A stretch of 22,292 nt of DNA, taken from positions 1 through 22,292 of the IMG/VR virus record IMGVR_UViG_3300026076_000188, one strand, 5' to 3'. The position numbers and the translations under genes were made by a program. The notes under the pieces were generated by a model. That model was not told the origin of the DNA. It made no database searches and saw only the letters and a program-made list of their open reading frames with translations. Positions 17,263 through 22,292 of this stretch are shown here, in pieces; within the stretch, counting starts at the first letter, position 1; each line of letters begins with the position of its first letter. This DNA comes from a virus.

Positions 17263-19679
17263 TATGGTAAATACATTCCTGTATCGTAAGGGTTTCCGTA
17301 TGCAGCAATCGCTGCGTTCCAAGCTGCTCTAGCTCGGGTTAAATCATTCCATATTTTCATCGTTCCTGACGCAGTCCACGGTTTGCACCCATCCCCAAGT
17401 AACCCAGACATAGAAAATGACTGATATGGACCAGGAGATGAACCTGCAGGTGCAGGACATGTGATATGACCACATCCACTTTCCACGGTACTACATGATA
17501 AAGTTATACTTATATCTATACTATCTCTAGGATCTGGTCTATATTGCTTCATCATATACTTAGTATACTGCGATGCATGAGGCAATTCACTAATTCTTCC
17601 TTGTACTGTAGTAACATATCTTCTATCATGGTTACTATATTCAGGAATAACCTTTTGAGTTATCCTATCAATATGTTTCATTCTATTTGCTTGACTATTA
17701 TCACGCATATATCTTATAATACTATCCTTTGCTTCCGTAGGTATTACACTACTACCCTCTAATACATCCATATTAATGTCAGAAATGTCATAGGTATCCC
17801 TCAATGGATCAGTAGCACTATCACTATACATCCTTTGAGCTAACTTTCTTACTCTTTGTCTATCGGGATCACCTTTAACTTTGAAATCAACTACCTTATA
17901 TTGATCAGCATATGACTCTGGAAGTGATGTTATTGCGTTTAAAGTCTCTTGAGTAGTCTCATAATCACCTGGAGGTAGTGATTGTAAGAACTGTTTTAAC
18001 TGATCTGTGGAATGAGTGGTAAAATTACCCTCTCTAAATGTACGATCCACTACTTTATGCACATTTCTTATCTGTAATTGCGGTGGTTGTGAAGAAGAAT
18101 ACCCTGATCCTCCGTCAGTTATCTCAATAGCAGTCATCGAACCGCCTACAAATGTACCTCTTACTTGTGCTCTCGTACCTGTGGTGGTTAGGGGTGCGGT
18201 AATATACACATCTGGCACAGCATCTAGTGTTTGCCAACCAGCTCCACCATCAACTATACTAATATTATCTACCTGTCCATTAACAATAGACATAGTAACT
18301 TGTGGTACTCTTAAGTCATGGAACCTATTTGGTGCTTCTTGGTCTATATCTGCTGTAACATATTGTAAAGACTTATCCATAAACTCATAAAAACCGACCA
18401 ACGCTGCTCGGTCTGGAATACCCCAACCTGCTTTTGCTGTAATTACGTGGTTCCTATCGGATGTATACTGTGTATCCTTAGCAAAATTACTACCACAAGC
18501 ATCAATATATGCTATATGGTATGGAAAATTATCTAAATCGGTATGAAATACACGAGTTACAATATGACCGTTAAGTGTATCACCCGATCTTAGTACATCA
18601 AACCCTTCTTGACCCTCTGTTGCTTGTACTGGACCTACTGTTTTAATCTTTATGTTATTAGTAAGAACAGTTGTACTATTATCTGGGTGGGTATGAGTAT
18701 AAGTTAGAGAAAATGTGGTTCCCACGGTGTAGCCTGTCCCAGGGGATAATACCTCTGTAATACGCCAAGACGTGCCTGAAAAGACAGATGGGTCGTTAGT
18801 ATCGTCATATATGGGTTTAATCTCACATTTAATCCTAAGACCTGTAGCAAGACCAGAATCTAAGTTGAATATCTTAAAATCATTAAACGACTCGTCGCCA
18901 GCCTGGTAGGGGTTCTGTGCCGTAGTATACTCAGTACCAGTCGTTTCATTCTCATTCCAACTATCAGTATAGGTTACTCCATCATACGACAACTCAAAAT
19001 CTAGACATCCATTAGGTAACGTGGTTGAAAGGGAGTCATAACTAAAACACAACTTAGGACTTTGGGTATCTATTGCAAATAAAGTTGAATGTGGGCAATC
19101 GGGGTCATCAGAATCTTTTCCTTCTGGTGGAACAGTATACGATATTGTGGTCGAAGCGGGGGTGCAGTCAAAGGCACTACAAGGAAAACAAGAAGATGAT
19201 GAAGAATAACTACCATCACCTGCACCAGGAGATGACTCAGGTATATTAGTTTCTTCTGTTTCTATATGATAGCAAGGTGTTCCTAATATACCTGCCTTAT
19301 CAGTAGTATCAAATAAGTATGACATCCATGTATCAGAATACCCAAAATCAAATGAAAGACCTGTAGGATAGTAGTCATATACAAATAAACAATCTCCAGC
19401 ACTCTCTCCTTCTTGTAAGTACTCAGAGTTTAAGCGATTTGCCTTACCACACATACCATCAGTTAGCATATCTGCTGGATTGCCACCTGACGTGCATACT
19501 AGATCAGATTGATACTGAACAGTTGTGCCATCTCTCGCAGGTACATTATAAGGTAAATTGCCTTGCCTGATAGTTGCACCAGGATATTCAATAAATTCTA
19601 CACTAACACCATCAGCAGTACCTGGATGTTGCCTCACACAGGAATTTGTATATCTTTCTCCAACAGGTTTACAACCCAT
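17262..19679 (-). CDS. Large virion structural protein with GGxGY repeats
   Basis: 805 residues, no recognised enzyme motif. Layout: a Cys-containing N-terminal region (SSSSSCFPCSAFDC at about 159-172); beta-rich middle; a conserved-looking block VITAKAGWGIPDRAALVGFY (about 419-438); two beta repeats with IVDGGAGW and ITDGGSGYSSSQPP cores (about 472-530) like those of the giant protein; a charged helical part (about 545-710); and a C-terminal helix WNDLTRARAAWNAAIAAYGN. About 18 cysteines are spread along the chain, unusual for a phage structural protein. The ATG overlaps the end of the 85-residue gene by 11 nt, with GAGG about 9 nt upstream. Similar proteins in T4-like cyanophages are annotated as virion structural. 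Being immediately before the PAAR-like gene suggests the tail hub or baseplate; that is inference. Confidence 0.78.
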   Translation of the reverse strand: MGCKPVGERYTNSCVRQHPGTADGVSVEFIEYPGATIRQGNLPYNVPARDGTTVQYQSDLVCTSGGNPADMLTDGMCGKANRLNSEYLQEGESAGDCLFVYDYYPTGLSFDFGYSDTWMSYLFDTTDKAGILGTPCYHIETEETNIPESSPGAGDGSYSSSSSCFPCSAFDCTPASTTISYTVPPEGKDSDDPDCPHSTLFAIDTQSPKLCFSYDSLSTTLPNGCLDFELSYDGVTYTDSWNENETTGTEYTTAQNPYQAGDESFNDFKIFNLDSGLATGLRIKCEIKPIYDDTNDPSVFSGTSWRITEVLSPGTGYTVGTTFSLTYTHTHPDNSTTVLTNNIKIKTVGPVQATEGQEGFDVLRSGDTLNGHIVTRVFHTDLDNFPYHIAYIDACGSNFAKDTQYTSDRNHVITAKAGWGIPDRAALVGFYEFMDKSLQYVTADIDQEAPNRFHDLRVPQVTMSIVNGQVDNISIVDGGAGWQTLDAVPDVYITAPLTTTGTRAQVRGTFVGGSMTAIEITDGGSGYSSSQPPQLQIRNVHKVVDRTFREGNFTTHSTDQLKQFLQSLPPGDYETTQETLNAITSLPESYADQYKVVDFKVKGDPDRQRVRKLAQRMYSDSATDPLRDTYDISDINMDVLEGSSVIPTEAKDSIIRYMRDNSQANRMKHIDRITQKVIPEYSNHDRRYVTTVQGRISELPHASQYTKYMMKQYRPDPRDSIDISITLSCSTVESGCGHITCPAPAGSSPGPYQSFSMSGLLGDGCKPWTASGTMKIWNDLTRARAAWNAAIAAYGNPYDTGMYLP

Positions 19680-19926
19680 TTACTTTTTCCTCTAATTCTT
19701 CTAACCTACGATATATCTCATCGTAGTTCTCCTTAATATTTAGATACTCCTCACTATGTTTTGGTTTATATAATATCTTATCTGGGGTAGTTATATCAGA
19801 AACATACTTTGTTACCTCTCCTAGACGCTCTGCTAGTCCTTGTACGCACTGATTAAGTACTTCATGTGCCTCTGCATTATCTTGCCAAGGATCATACTCT
19901 GTAATATTCTGATTAGGATCACTCAT
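19669..19926 (-). CDS. Small acidic coiled-coil protein
   Basis: 85 residues from the ATG at 19926; a GTG one codon earlier is also possible. Not recognised. The C-terminal half (about 58-82) is a strongly charged amphipathic helix (ENYDEIYRRLEELEEKVNG), which predicts a coiled coil. The N-terminal half carries NAEAHEVLNQCVQGLAERLG, probably also helical. No membrane segment. The start lies 8 nt inside the end of the 53-residue gene, and its stop lies 11 nt inside the 805-residue gene, so the three are likely translated from one message. It could be a chaperone or assembly partner of the 805-residue protein. Confidence 0.75.
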   Translation of the reverse strand: MSDPNQNITEYDPWQDNAEAHEVLNQCVQGLAERLGEVTKYVSDITTPDKILYKPKHSEEYLNIKENYDEIYRRLEELEEKVNGL

Positions 19927-20080
19927 CACTTTTTTTAAATGTTAGTTTAGGTTCATCTAAGGTGTATTCTAACACATCTTCTATATTCCAATCAAGTGCC
20001 TCGGCAACTTCCTCTGGAATTGATATGTAAGTATCACCGAAATCATCCTCTTGTAGGGTAAGTGTGAATCTTTTTGACAT
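19919..20080 (-). CDS. AbrB/MazE-like small protein
   Basis: 53 residues: MSKRFTLTLQEDDFGDTYIS then IPEEVAEALDWNIEDVLEYTLDEPKLTFKK. The pattern (beta strand, acidic turn with GD, IPEEV-x-EALxW, D-x-LEY, short strand) fits the swapped-hairpin AbrB/SpoVT fold used by MazE-type antitoxins and by small transcription regulators. No toxin gene lies beside it. The gene begins 9 nt after the 70-residue gene and overlaps the next gene by 8 nt. In this setting it may be a DNA-binding regulator or simply a conserved cyanophage accessory protein; the fold assignment is from pattern only. Confidence 0.75.
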   Translation of the reverse strand: MSKRFTLTLQEDDFGDTYISIPEEVAEALDWNIEDVLEYTLDEPKLTFKKSDE

Positions 20081-20089
20081 ATTCAGTCT

Positions 20090-20302
20090 TCATAAACGGT
20101 TAACTGATGAAGTAGATGGTATCCTTTGCTTAAAATCTTCCCAAGTCTTAACTACATCTTTAACATCATTTATACAATCTGAACTTACACAAAGATCAGC
20201 ACAGGCATACATTCTACTATCAAGACAACCCTCATGCCTTATAAGGGTCTCAAGCAACCATGTGCGTGTATCTTGGAAATCTTGTGAAAACTCTGGGGTC
20301 AT
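20090..20302 (-). CDS. Hypothetical Cys-containing small protein
   Basis: 70 residues, not recognised. It is predicted mostly helical (FSQDFQDTRTWLLETLIRHE). Four cysteines fall in the middle (CLDSRMYACADLC then SSDCINDV), which could hold disulfides or a metal. There is no signal peptide. It is the first gene of the block running to the 50-residue basic gene, 9 nt before the next start. No clear Shine-Dalgarno sequence precedes the ATG. A TATAAAAATA late-promoter-like motif lies about 30 nt upstream. Its reality rests on frame length, spacing and strand. Confidence 0.55.
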   Translation of the reverse strand: MTPEFSQDFQDTRTWLLETLIRHEGCLDSRMYACADLCVSSDCINDVKDVVKTWEDFKQRIPSTSSVNRL

Positions 20303-20330
20303 GTTTTTTACTGGGGAAATTTTTTTAAAA

Positions 20331-20340
20331 TATTTTTATA
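20331..20340 (-). promoter_or_regulatory. Late-promoter-like AT motif
   Basis: The minus strand reads TATAAAAATA, which resembles the T4 late core TATAAATA with an extra A. It lies about 30 nt before the ATG of the 70-residue gene, at the head of the long structural gene series. The surrounding sequence is nearly all A and T, so chance occurrence is a real possibility. Confidence 0.3.
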
Positions 20341-20414
20341 TATCACTTGCTCTTGGGAACCTTTGTAGGTTAGGGTCTCTAGCTTTTTTAATATAAGGGC
20401 CGCATCAAACATCG

Positions 20415-20451
20415 AGAACCCCCATCACAACTGTGATTTGGGCGGAGTTCT
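20415..20451. other. Unexplained hairpin in intergenic gap
   Basis: Within the 232-base gap between the 70- and 76-residue genes. The arms AGAAC and GTTCT (20415-20419, 20447-20451) close a structure with a CCC/GGG middle pairing and a perfect apical stem ATCACA/TGTGAT (20424-20429, 20432-20437). The GC content of the core is well above the surrounding sequence. On the minus strand no T-run follows; on the plus strand only TTT does. It is not a good terminator in either direction and could be a processed RNA end, a small RNA or an operator. Apart from this hairpin, the terminator and the AT motif, I see nothing else in the gap. Confidence 0.5.
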
Positions 20452-20498
20452 TTACATTTAGTAGATCAATTTAACTGTCTGAGTGTTACATAGGCATG

Positions 20499-20525
20499 AA
20501 AAAGGGGCAACTAATTGTTACCCCC
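20499..20525 (-). terminator. Rho-independent terminator after the 76-residue gene
   Basis: On the minus strand GGGGTAAC, a five-base loop, and GTTGCCCC form an eight-pair stem with one G-T pair (20517-20524 and 20504-20511), followed directly by TTTTT (20503-20499). It lies 10 nt after the TAA of the 76-residue gene. This is the clearest intrinsic terminator in the window and closes a one-gene transcript. Confidence 0.88.
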
Positions 20526-20534
20526 AGTATAGCA

Positions 20535-20765
20535 TTATGCTGCTAGATTGTCAAGAACTGTTTGGTCAATTTCGGTGACTTCGTTAACACCTTTCAACCA
20601 TTTATTAATGTGTCGAGATGTAGTAACTGACCAGAATTGTGATGTTCTAACATAACCTTTCTCTGGCAAATATGCTGCAACAGGTGTTCTATAACTGAAG
20701 AAGATTTGTGTTCCGTCGTTGATAGTAACCTCGTTCTGATTTGCTGCGATTGGTGTTAGTTTCAT
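20535..20765 (-). CDS. Conserved small cyanophage-type protein
   Basis: 76 residues: MKLTPIAANQNEVTINDGTQ, then FFSYRTPVAAYL, TTSRHINKWLKG and a short acidic end. A pattern of small beta strands then a basic helix (SRHINKWL) is familiar from many T4-like cyanophage proteins of unknown function. The ATG follows AGGATCAATCCTAAA, where the AGGAT/ATCCT repeat may pair. It has its own consensus promoter upstream and an intrinsic terminator downstream, unlike its neighbours. That argues for separate, probably early, expression by the host RNA polymerase. No enzyme motif is visible. Confidence 0.85.
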   Translation of the reverse strand: MKLTPIAANQNEVTINDGTQIFFSYRTPVAAYLPEKGYVRTSQFWSVTTSRHINKWLKGVNEVTEIDQTVLDNLAA

Positions 20766-20797
20766 TTTAGGATTGATCCTTTGTTTGTTACTCTCTT

Positions 20798-20825
20798 ATT
20801 ATAACCCCTCAGAGAGCACTAACAA
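20798..20825 (-). promoter_or_regulatory. Second sigma70-like promoter close to the 76-residue gene
   Basis: -35 TTGTTA (20820-20825), a 16-bp spacer, and -10 TATAAT (20798-20803). It would give a leader of about 25 nt. The -10 box sits in the loop of a CTCTCT/AGAGAG inverted repeat, which could be an operator. It is weaker than the upstream consensus promoter. Confidence 0.45.
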
Positions 20826-20852
20826 CAACCTGTGTGCCACTTTGTCAGGTGT

Positions 20853-20865
20853 CACATACTATGTG
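20853..20865. repeat. 13-bp near-palindrome (possible operator)
   Basis: CACATA and TATGTG arms separated by one base, about 50 bp downstream of the consensus promoter, inside its predicted leader. The symmetry fits a dimeric repressor site, but six-base arms can arise by chance. No partner site was seen. Confidence 0.3.
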
Positions 20866-20917
20866 TTAACAATAGGGGGCAAATTAGGTCATGGGTTTCT
20901 GTACCTCTCACAAGGTA

Positions 20918-20947
20918 ATTATACCATAATTTGTGATAATCTGTCAA
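20918..20947 (-). promoter_or_regulatory. Consensus sigma70 promoter with extended -10
   Basis: -35 TTGACA (20942-20947) and -10 TATAAT (20918-20923) both match the consensus exactly, with an 18-bp spacer and an extended -10 TG (TGGTATAAT). Initiation would be near 20911, giving a leader of about 145 nt before the 76-residue gene. Such promoters mark early transcription by unmodified host polymerase in T4-like phages. Confidence 0.82.
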
Positions 20948-21078
20948 GAATATTTGCATTTCCTCGTTAACATTGACAGTCGGTAGATTGTATGCTAAGA
21001 GTGTATTAGTTTTCCACATTTCCACAGGTAAGTAACACTCAACCTAGTTTAATTAACCATTTAATTGTTTTCAACAAT

Positions 21079-21243
21079 TCAGGGTAAGTTTTCCACATCC
21101 CTGTTAAATAGTGTCCATAATCTGTGTTTTCTAATGTGTTCCCATTGTATAATGATTAACTCCTTAAGTGTTATAAACACATAGTTAATCTGTTCTCCGT
21201 GAGTAACATTTAAGTCATACTCTTTGTTCTCACTATTTGTCAT
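21079..21243 (-). CDS. Hypothetical 54-residue protein
   Basis: 54 residues: MTNSENKEYDLNVTHGEQIN followed by a helical segment with YVFITLKELIIIQWEHIRKH and an end LFNRDVENLP. Not recognised. Real on position: its ATG overlaps the stop of the 92-residue gene as ATGA, typical of coupled translation. The central stretch is hydrophobic on one face and basic on the other, more like an amphipathic helix than a membrane span. A small AT-rich stem-loop follows the stop. It is the last gene of the small-gene run before the gene-free regulatory stretch. Confidence 0.7.
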   Translation of the reverse strand: MTNSENKEYDLNVTHGEQINYVFITLKELIIIQWEHIRKHRLWTLFNRDVENLP

Positions 21244-21518
21244 TGTACGTCCTCATATCTTCCCTCTTGTGATTTATACATAGCGGATGAAGATTGTTGT
21301 TCTTCCGTATTACTTTGTAACTCCAATTCATCCCAGTATTTGTTGTTAACTAAGAGATTAACTTCATTATAAGGATAACAACTATGTTTTGCAATTTCAG
21401 GGTCTTTTTGCCATCTATGGAGTGTAAGAGTTATATACATTTTATCAATGAAATTAACCTCTCCTATTTCATCTTTCCATTTAACGATTTGCCCTTTCTT
21501 AAACTCATTGAAACGCAT
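21240..21518 (-). CDS. Hypothetical 92-residue protein (small beta-barrel-like N-terminus)
   Basis: 92 residues from the ATG at 21518, preceded by GAGG about 9 nt upstream that lies at the stop of the 62-residue gene. An open frame back to 21581 would overlap that gene by 53 nt and lacks such a site. The N-terminal part (MRFNEFKKGQIVKWKDEIGE then VNFIDKMYITLTLH) looks like a small KOW/SH3-type barrel that often starts with 'KxGxIVxW'. The C-terminal part is polar (SNTEEQQSSS). Function unknown; similar short proteins occur in cyanophage genomes. The following 54-residue gene overlaps by 4 nt. Confidence 0.72.
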   Translation of the reverse strand: MRFNEFKKGQIVKWKDEIGEVNFIDKMYITLTLHRWQKDPEIAKHSCYPYNEVNLLVNNKYWDELELQSNTEEQQSSSAMYKSQEGRYEDVQ

Positions 21519-21528
21519 GTAATTTGCC

Positions 21529-21717
21529 TCAGTGATTGTCAACAACGTCCCAAAACCATCCGATTGATTTGATATAATCAAAGCATGAATGTTTAGGCAA
21601 TTCTTTATACCTATCTCCCCTAGAGTTTCTAACAGCGTCCATGTACAATTCTAAGTCAATTACTGACTCAAACGTGCCATGTAATTTCTCTTCATTGTCA
21701 TAAACTTTGTACTGCAT
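21529..21717 (-). CDS. Hypothetical 62-residue protein
   Basis: 62 residues: MQYKVYDNEEKLHGTFESVI, ELYMDAVRNSRGDRYKELPK and an aromatic end with GWFWDVVDNH. Not recognised. It is a compact alpha/beta-looking protein without a membrane segment. The stop lies 10 nt before the 92-residue gene and supplies that gene's GAGG ribosome site. Upstream are 88 bases without a gene, which hold two TATAAT-like boxes lacking good -35 partners. Confidence 0.65.
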   Translation of the reverse strand: MQYKVYDNEEKLHGTFESVIDLELYMDAVRNSRGDRYKELPKHSCFDYIKSIGWFWDVVDNH

Positions 21718-21805
21718 TTGTCTAGGGGTTTGTGTTAATTAGCGAGGACAATCATCAACATTATTATATGTGAGTTGATTGTAATCATGTCATTATAAGT
21801 CATAC

Positions 21806-22039
21806 TTAGATAATCAAATCTACTTGACTTTGTGTTATTTTAATTCTGCGAACATCACATACATCGTTAACATCTTCATCGAATACTTTAACATTAGTTG
21901 TTAATAGTTCTTCGGGCAAAGATTGTAGTTCTGTGAGTAAATCAAGGTAAGTCATTGTTTCGTTAGTTGTGAATGTATCAACGTAACTATCCCAACCAGT
22001 TGTTAACGTGTTCCAAGCGATTAGGATAATTGGTTGCAT
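21806..22039 (-). CDS. Hypothetical 77-residue protein
   Basis: 77 residues: MQPIILIAWNTLTTGWDSYV, TMTYLDLLTELQSLPEELLT and an end with VCDVRRIKITQSQVDLII. Not recognised. The alternating hydrophobic strands at both ends, around a Leu-rich helix, suggest a small alpha/beta domain. It has an acidic character (DEDVNDVCD). It begins 21 nt after the stop of the edge-cut gene, in the same direction. No clear ribosome site is seen. Confidence 0.65.
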   Translation of the reverse strand: MQPIILIAWNTLTTGWDSYVDTFTTNETMTYLDLLTELQSLPEELLTTNVKVFDEDVNDVCDVRRIKITQSQVDLII

Positions 22040-22060
22040 GTTAGTAAGGTTTAATTAGTA

Positions 22061-22292
22061 TTACTTATAATGCACCATTGTGTCGAGGTTGTTATCATTA
22101 TCGTTAGGTAATTCTGCCCCACTCTTTGTTACATACTCCTTAATAATAGCGTATGCTTGATTAAAAATAGGGGTGAAATCTAACTCTCCTCGTAAACAAT
22201 GAGCGAGTTCATCTATCTGCTCTGATGTTAAACAATGGTCAGGATGTCTAATATCACATAGAGGGATAGTATGCTCTACTAATTCATTTAAA
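22061..22292 (-). CDS. Hypothetical protein, N-terminus outside window
   Basis: 76 C-terminal residues are visible and the start lies beyond the right edge. Readable segments: LVEHTIPLCDIRHPDHCLTS, EQIDELAHCLRGELDFTP and AYAIIKEYVTKSG, ending in an acidic NDNDNNLDTMVHYK. Three cysteines and several histidines sit in the first 35 residues. No family recognised. The frame is clean up to the edge and has the same direction and density as its neighbours. Confidence 0.6.
   Translation of the reverse strand, partial: LNELVEHTIPLCDIRHPDHCLTSEQIDELAHCLRGELDFTPIFNQAYAIIKEYVTKSGAELPNDNDNNLDTMVHYK

Larger units (their letters stand above)
20766..21078. other. Gene-free regulatory stretch
   Basis: 313 bases between the 54- and 76-residue genes with no convincing gene on either strand. 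It holds two promoter candidates on the minus strand, a CACATA-C-TATGTG near-palindrome (20853-20865), an inverted repeat CTCTCT/AGAGAG around the nearer -10 box (20791-20816), and TTTCCACA repeats near 21010-21026. A small stem AATTGTT/AACAATT lies right after the upstream stop codon (21063-21079). Confidence 0.6.

Noticed and set aside
16723-17322. Longer start for the PAAR-like gene
   Set aside because: The extra 20 residues (MERSDCCIRKP...) overlap the upstream gene by 61 nt; the TAATG start at 17262 gives a typical MAIGAAL N-terminus.
20349-20392. AACCT/AGGTT stem followed by a T-run on the plus strand
   Set aside because: The short five-pair stem is about 13 bases from the T-run and there is no plus-strand gene to terminate.
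20852-20959. Minus-strand frame of 35 codons starting MQIFLTDYHKLWYNYL
   Set aside because: GAGG sits too close to its ATG, and the frame overlaps the -35 and -10 boxes of the strong promoter; probably chance.
20773-20970. Plus-strand open frame of 65 codons opposite the promoter region
   Set aside because: It lies antisense to the consensus promoter, has no ribosome site, no neighbours on the plus strand and an unconvincing composition.
21763-21797. Two TATAAT boxes before the 62-residue gene
   Set aside because: No -35 element at a usual distance; in sequence this AT-rich such boxes are expected by chance.
1-22292. tRNA genes, CRISPR array or insertion sequence
   Set aside because: No cloverleaf with a GTTC-type T arm, no regularly spaced DNA repeats and no transposase-like frame were seen; protein-level repeats in the giant gene are diverged in DNA.

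Overview
The window looks like part of the genome of a T4-like marine cyanophage (a myovirus of Prochlorococcus or marine Synechococcus). The basis is a compact, AT-rich, one-strand gene layout; the T4 baseplate wedge proteins gp25 and gp6; a PAAR-like tail-tip protein; a cyanobacterial-type heme oxygenase; several small 2OG-Fe(II) oxygenases; and small conserved cyanophage-type proteins. Every gene I can support is on the minus strand, so transcription runs from right to left. No tRNA, insertion sequence or CRISPR array is visible.

Right end (about 21.1-22.3 kb): a run of very small genes of unknown function (one cut by the window edge, then 77, 62, 92 and 54 residues). The last three are tightly packed, with an 11-bp gap and an ATGA overlap. 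Next comes a gene-free stretch of about 310 bases holding a consensus sigma70 promoter (TTGACA, 18 bp, TGGTATAAT). It serves a single 76-residue gene that ends in a clear intrinsic terminator, so this is a self-contained, probably early, transcription unit. A gap of about 230 bases then holds an unexplained hairpin and a late-promoter-like AT-rich motif.

Middle (about 16.7-20.3 kb): a 70-residue Cys-containing protein, a 53-residue AbrB-like protein, an 85-residue coiled-coil protein, an 805-residue Cys-rich virion protein, a PAAR-like protein and a 50-residue basic protein. Most of these overlap or abut. The order (large structural protein, then PAAR) recalls T4 gp5-gp5.4.

Metabolic block (13.3-16.6 kb): a protein with two tandem oxygenase-type double-stranded beta-helix (DSBH) domains, heme oxygenase (ho1), and two more single-domain 2OG-Fe(II) oxygenases. 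All are joined by 1-4 nt overlaps or a 2-nt gap and sit inside the tail/baseplate gene series. Together they give four oxygenase-type domains plus heme oxygenase, all expected to need iron or heme and O2.

Left end (1-13.25 kb): after a late-promoter-like GATAAATA and a perfect 10-bp hairpin come a 64-residue protein, gp25, gp6 and one giant open frame. The giant frame runs for at least 3,536 codons to the window edge without a stop. It is a mosaic: at least 19 'GGxGY' beta repeats in four clusters, a YHYH-like domain, a beta-propeller-like region and a LamG-like jelly roll, between conserved end modules. It sits where T4 has gp7 and is probably a giant baseplate or tail-periphery protein. The same GGxGY repeats occur in the 805-residue virion protein.
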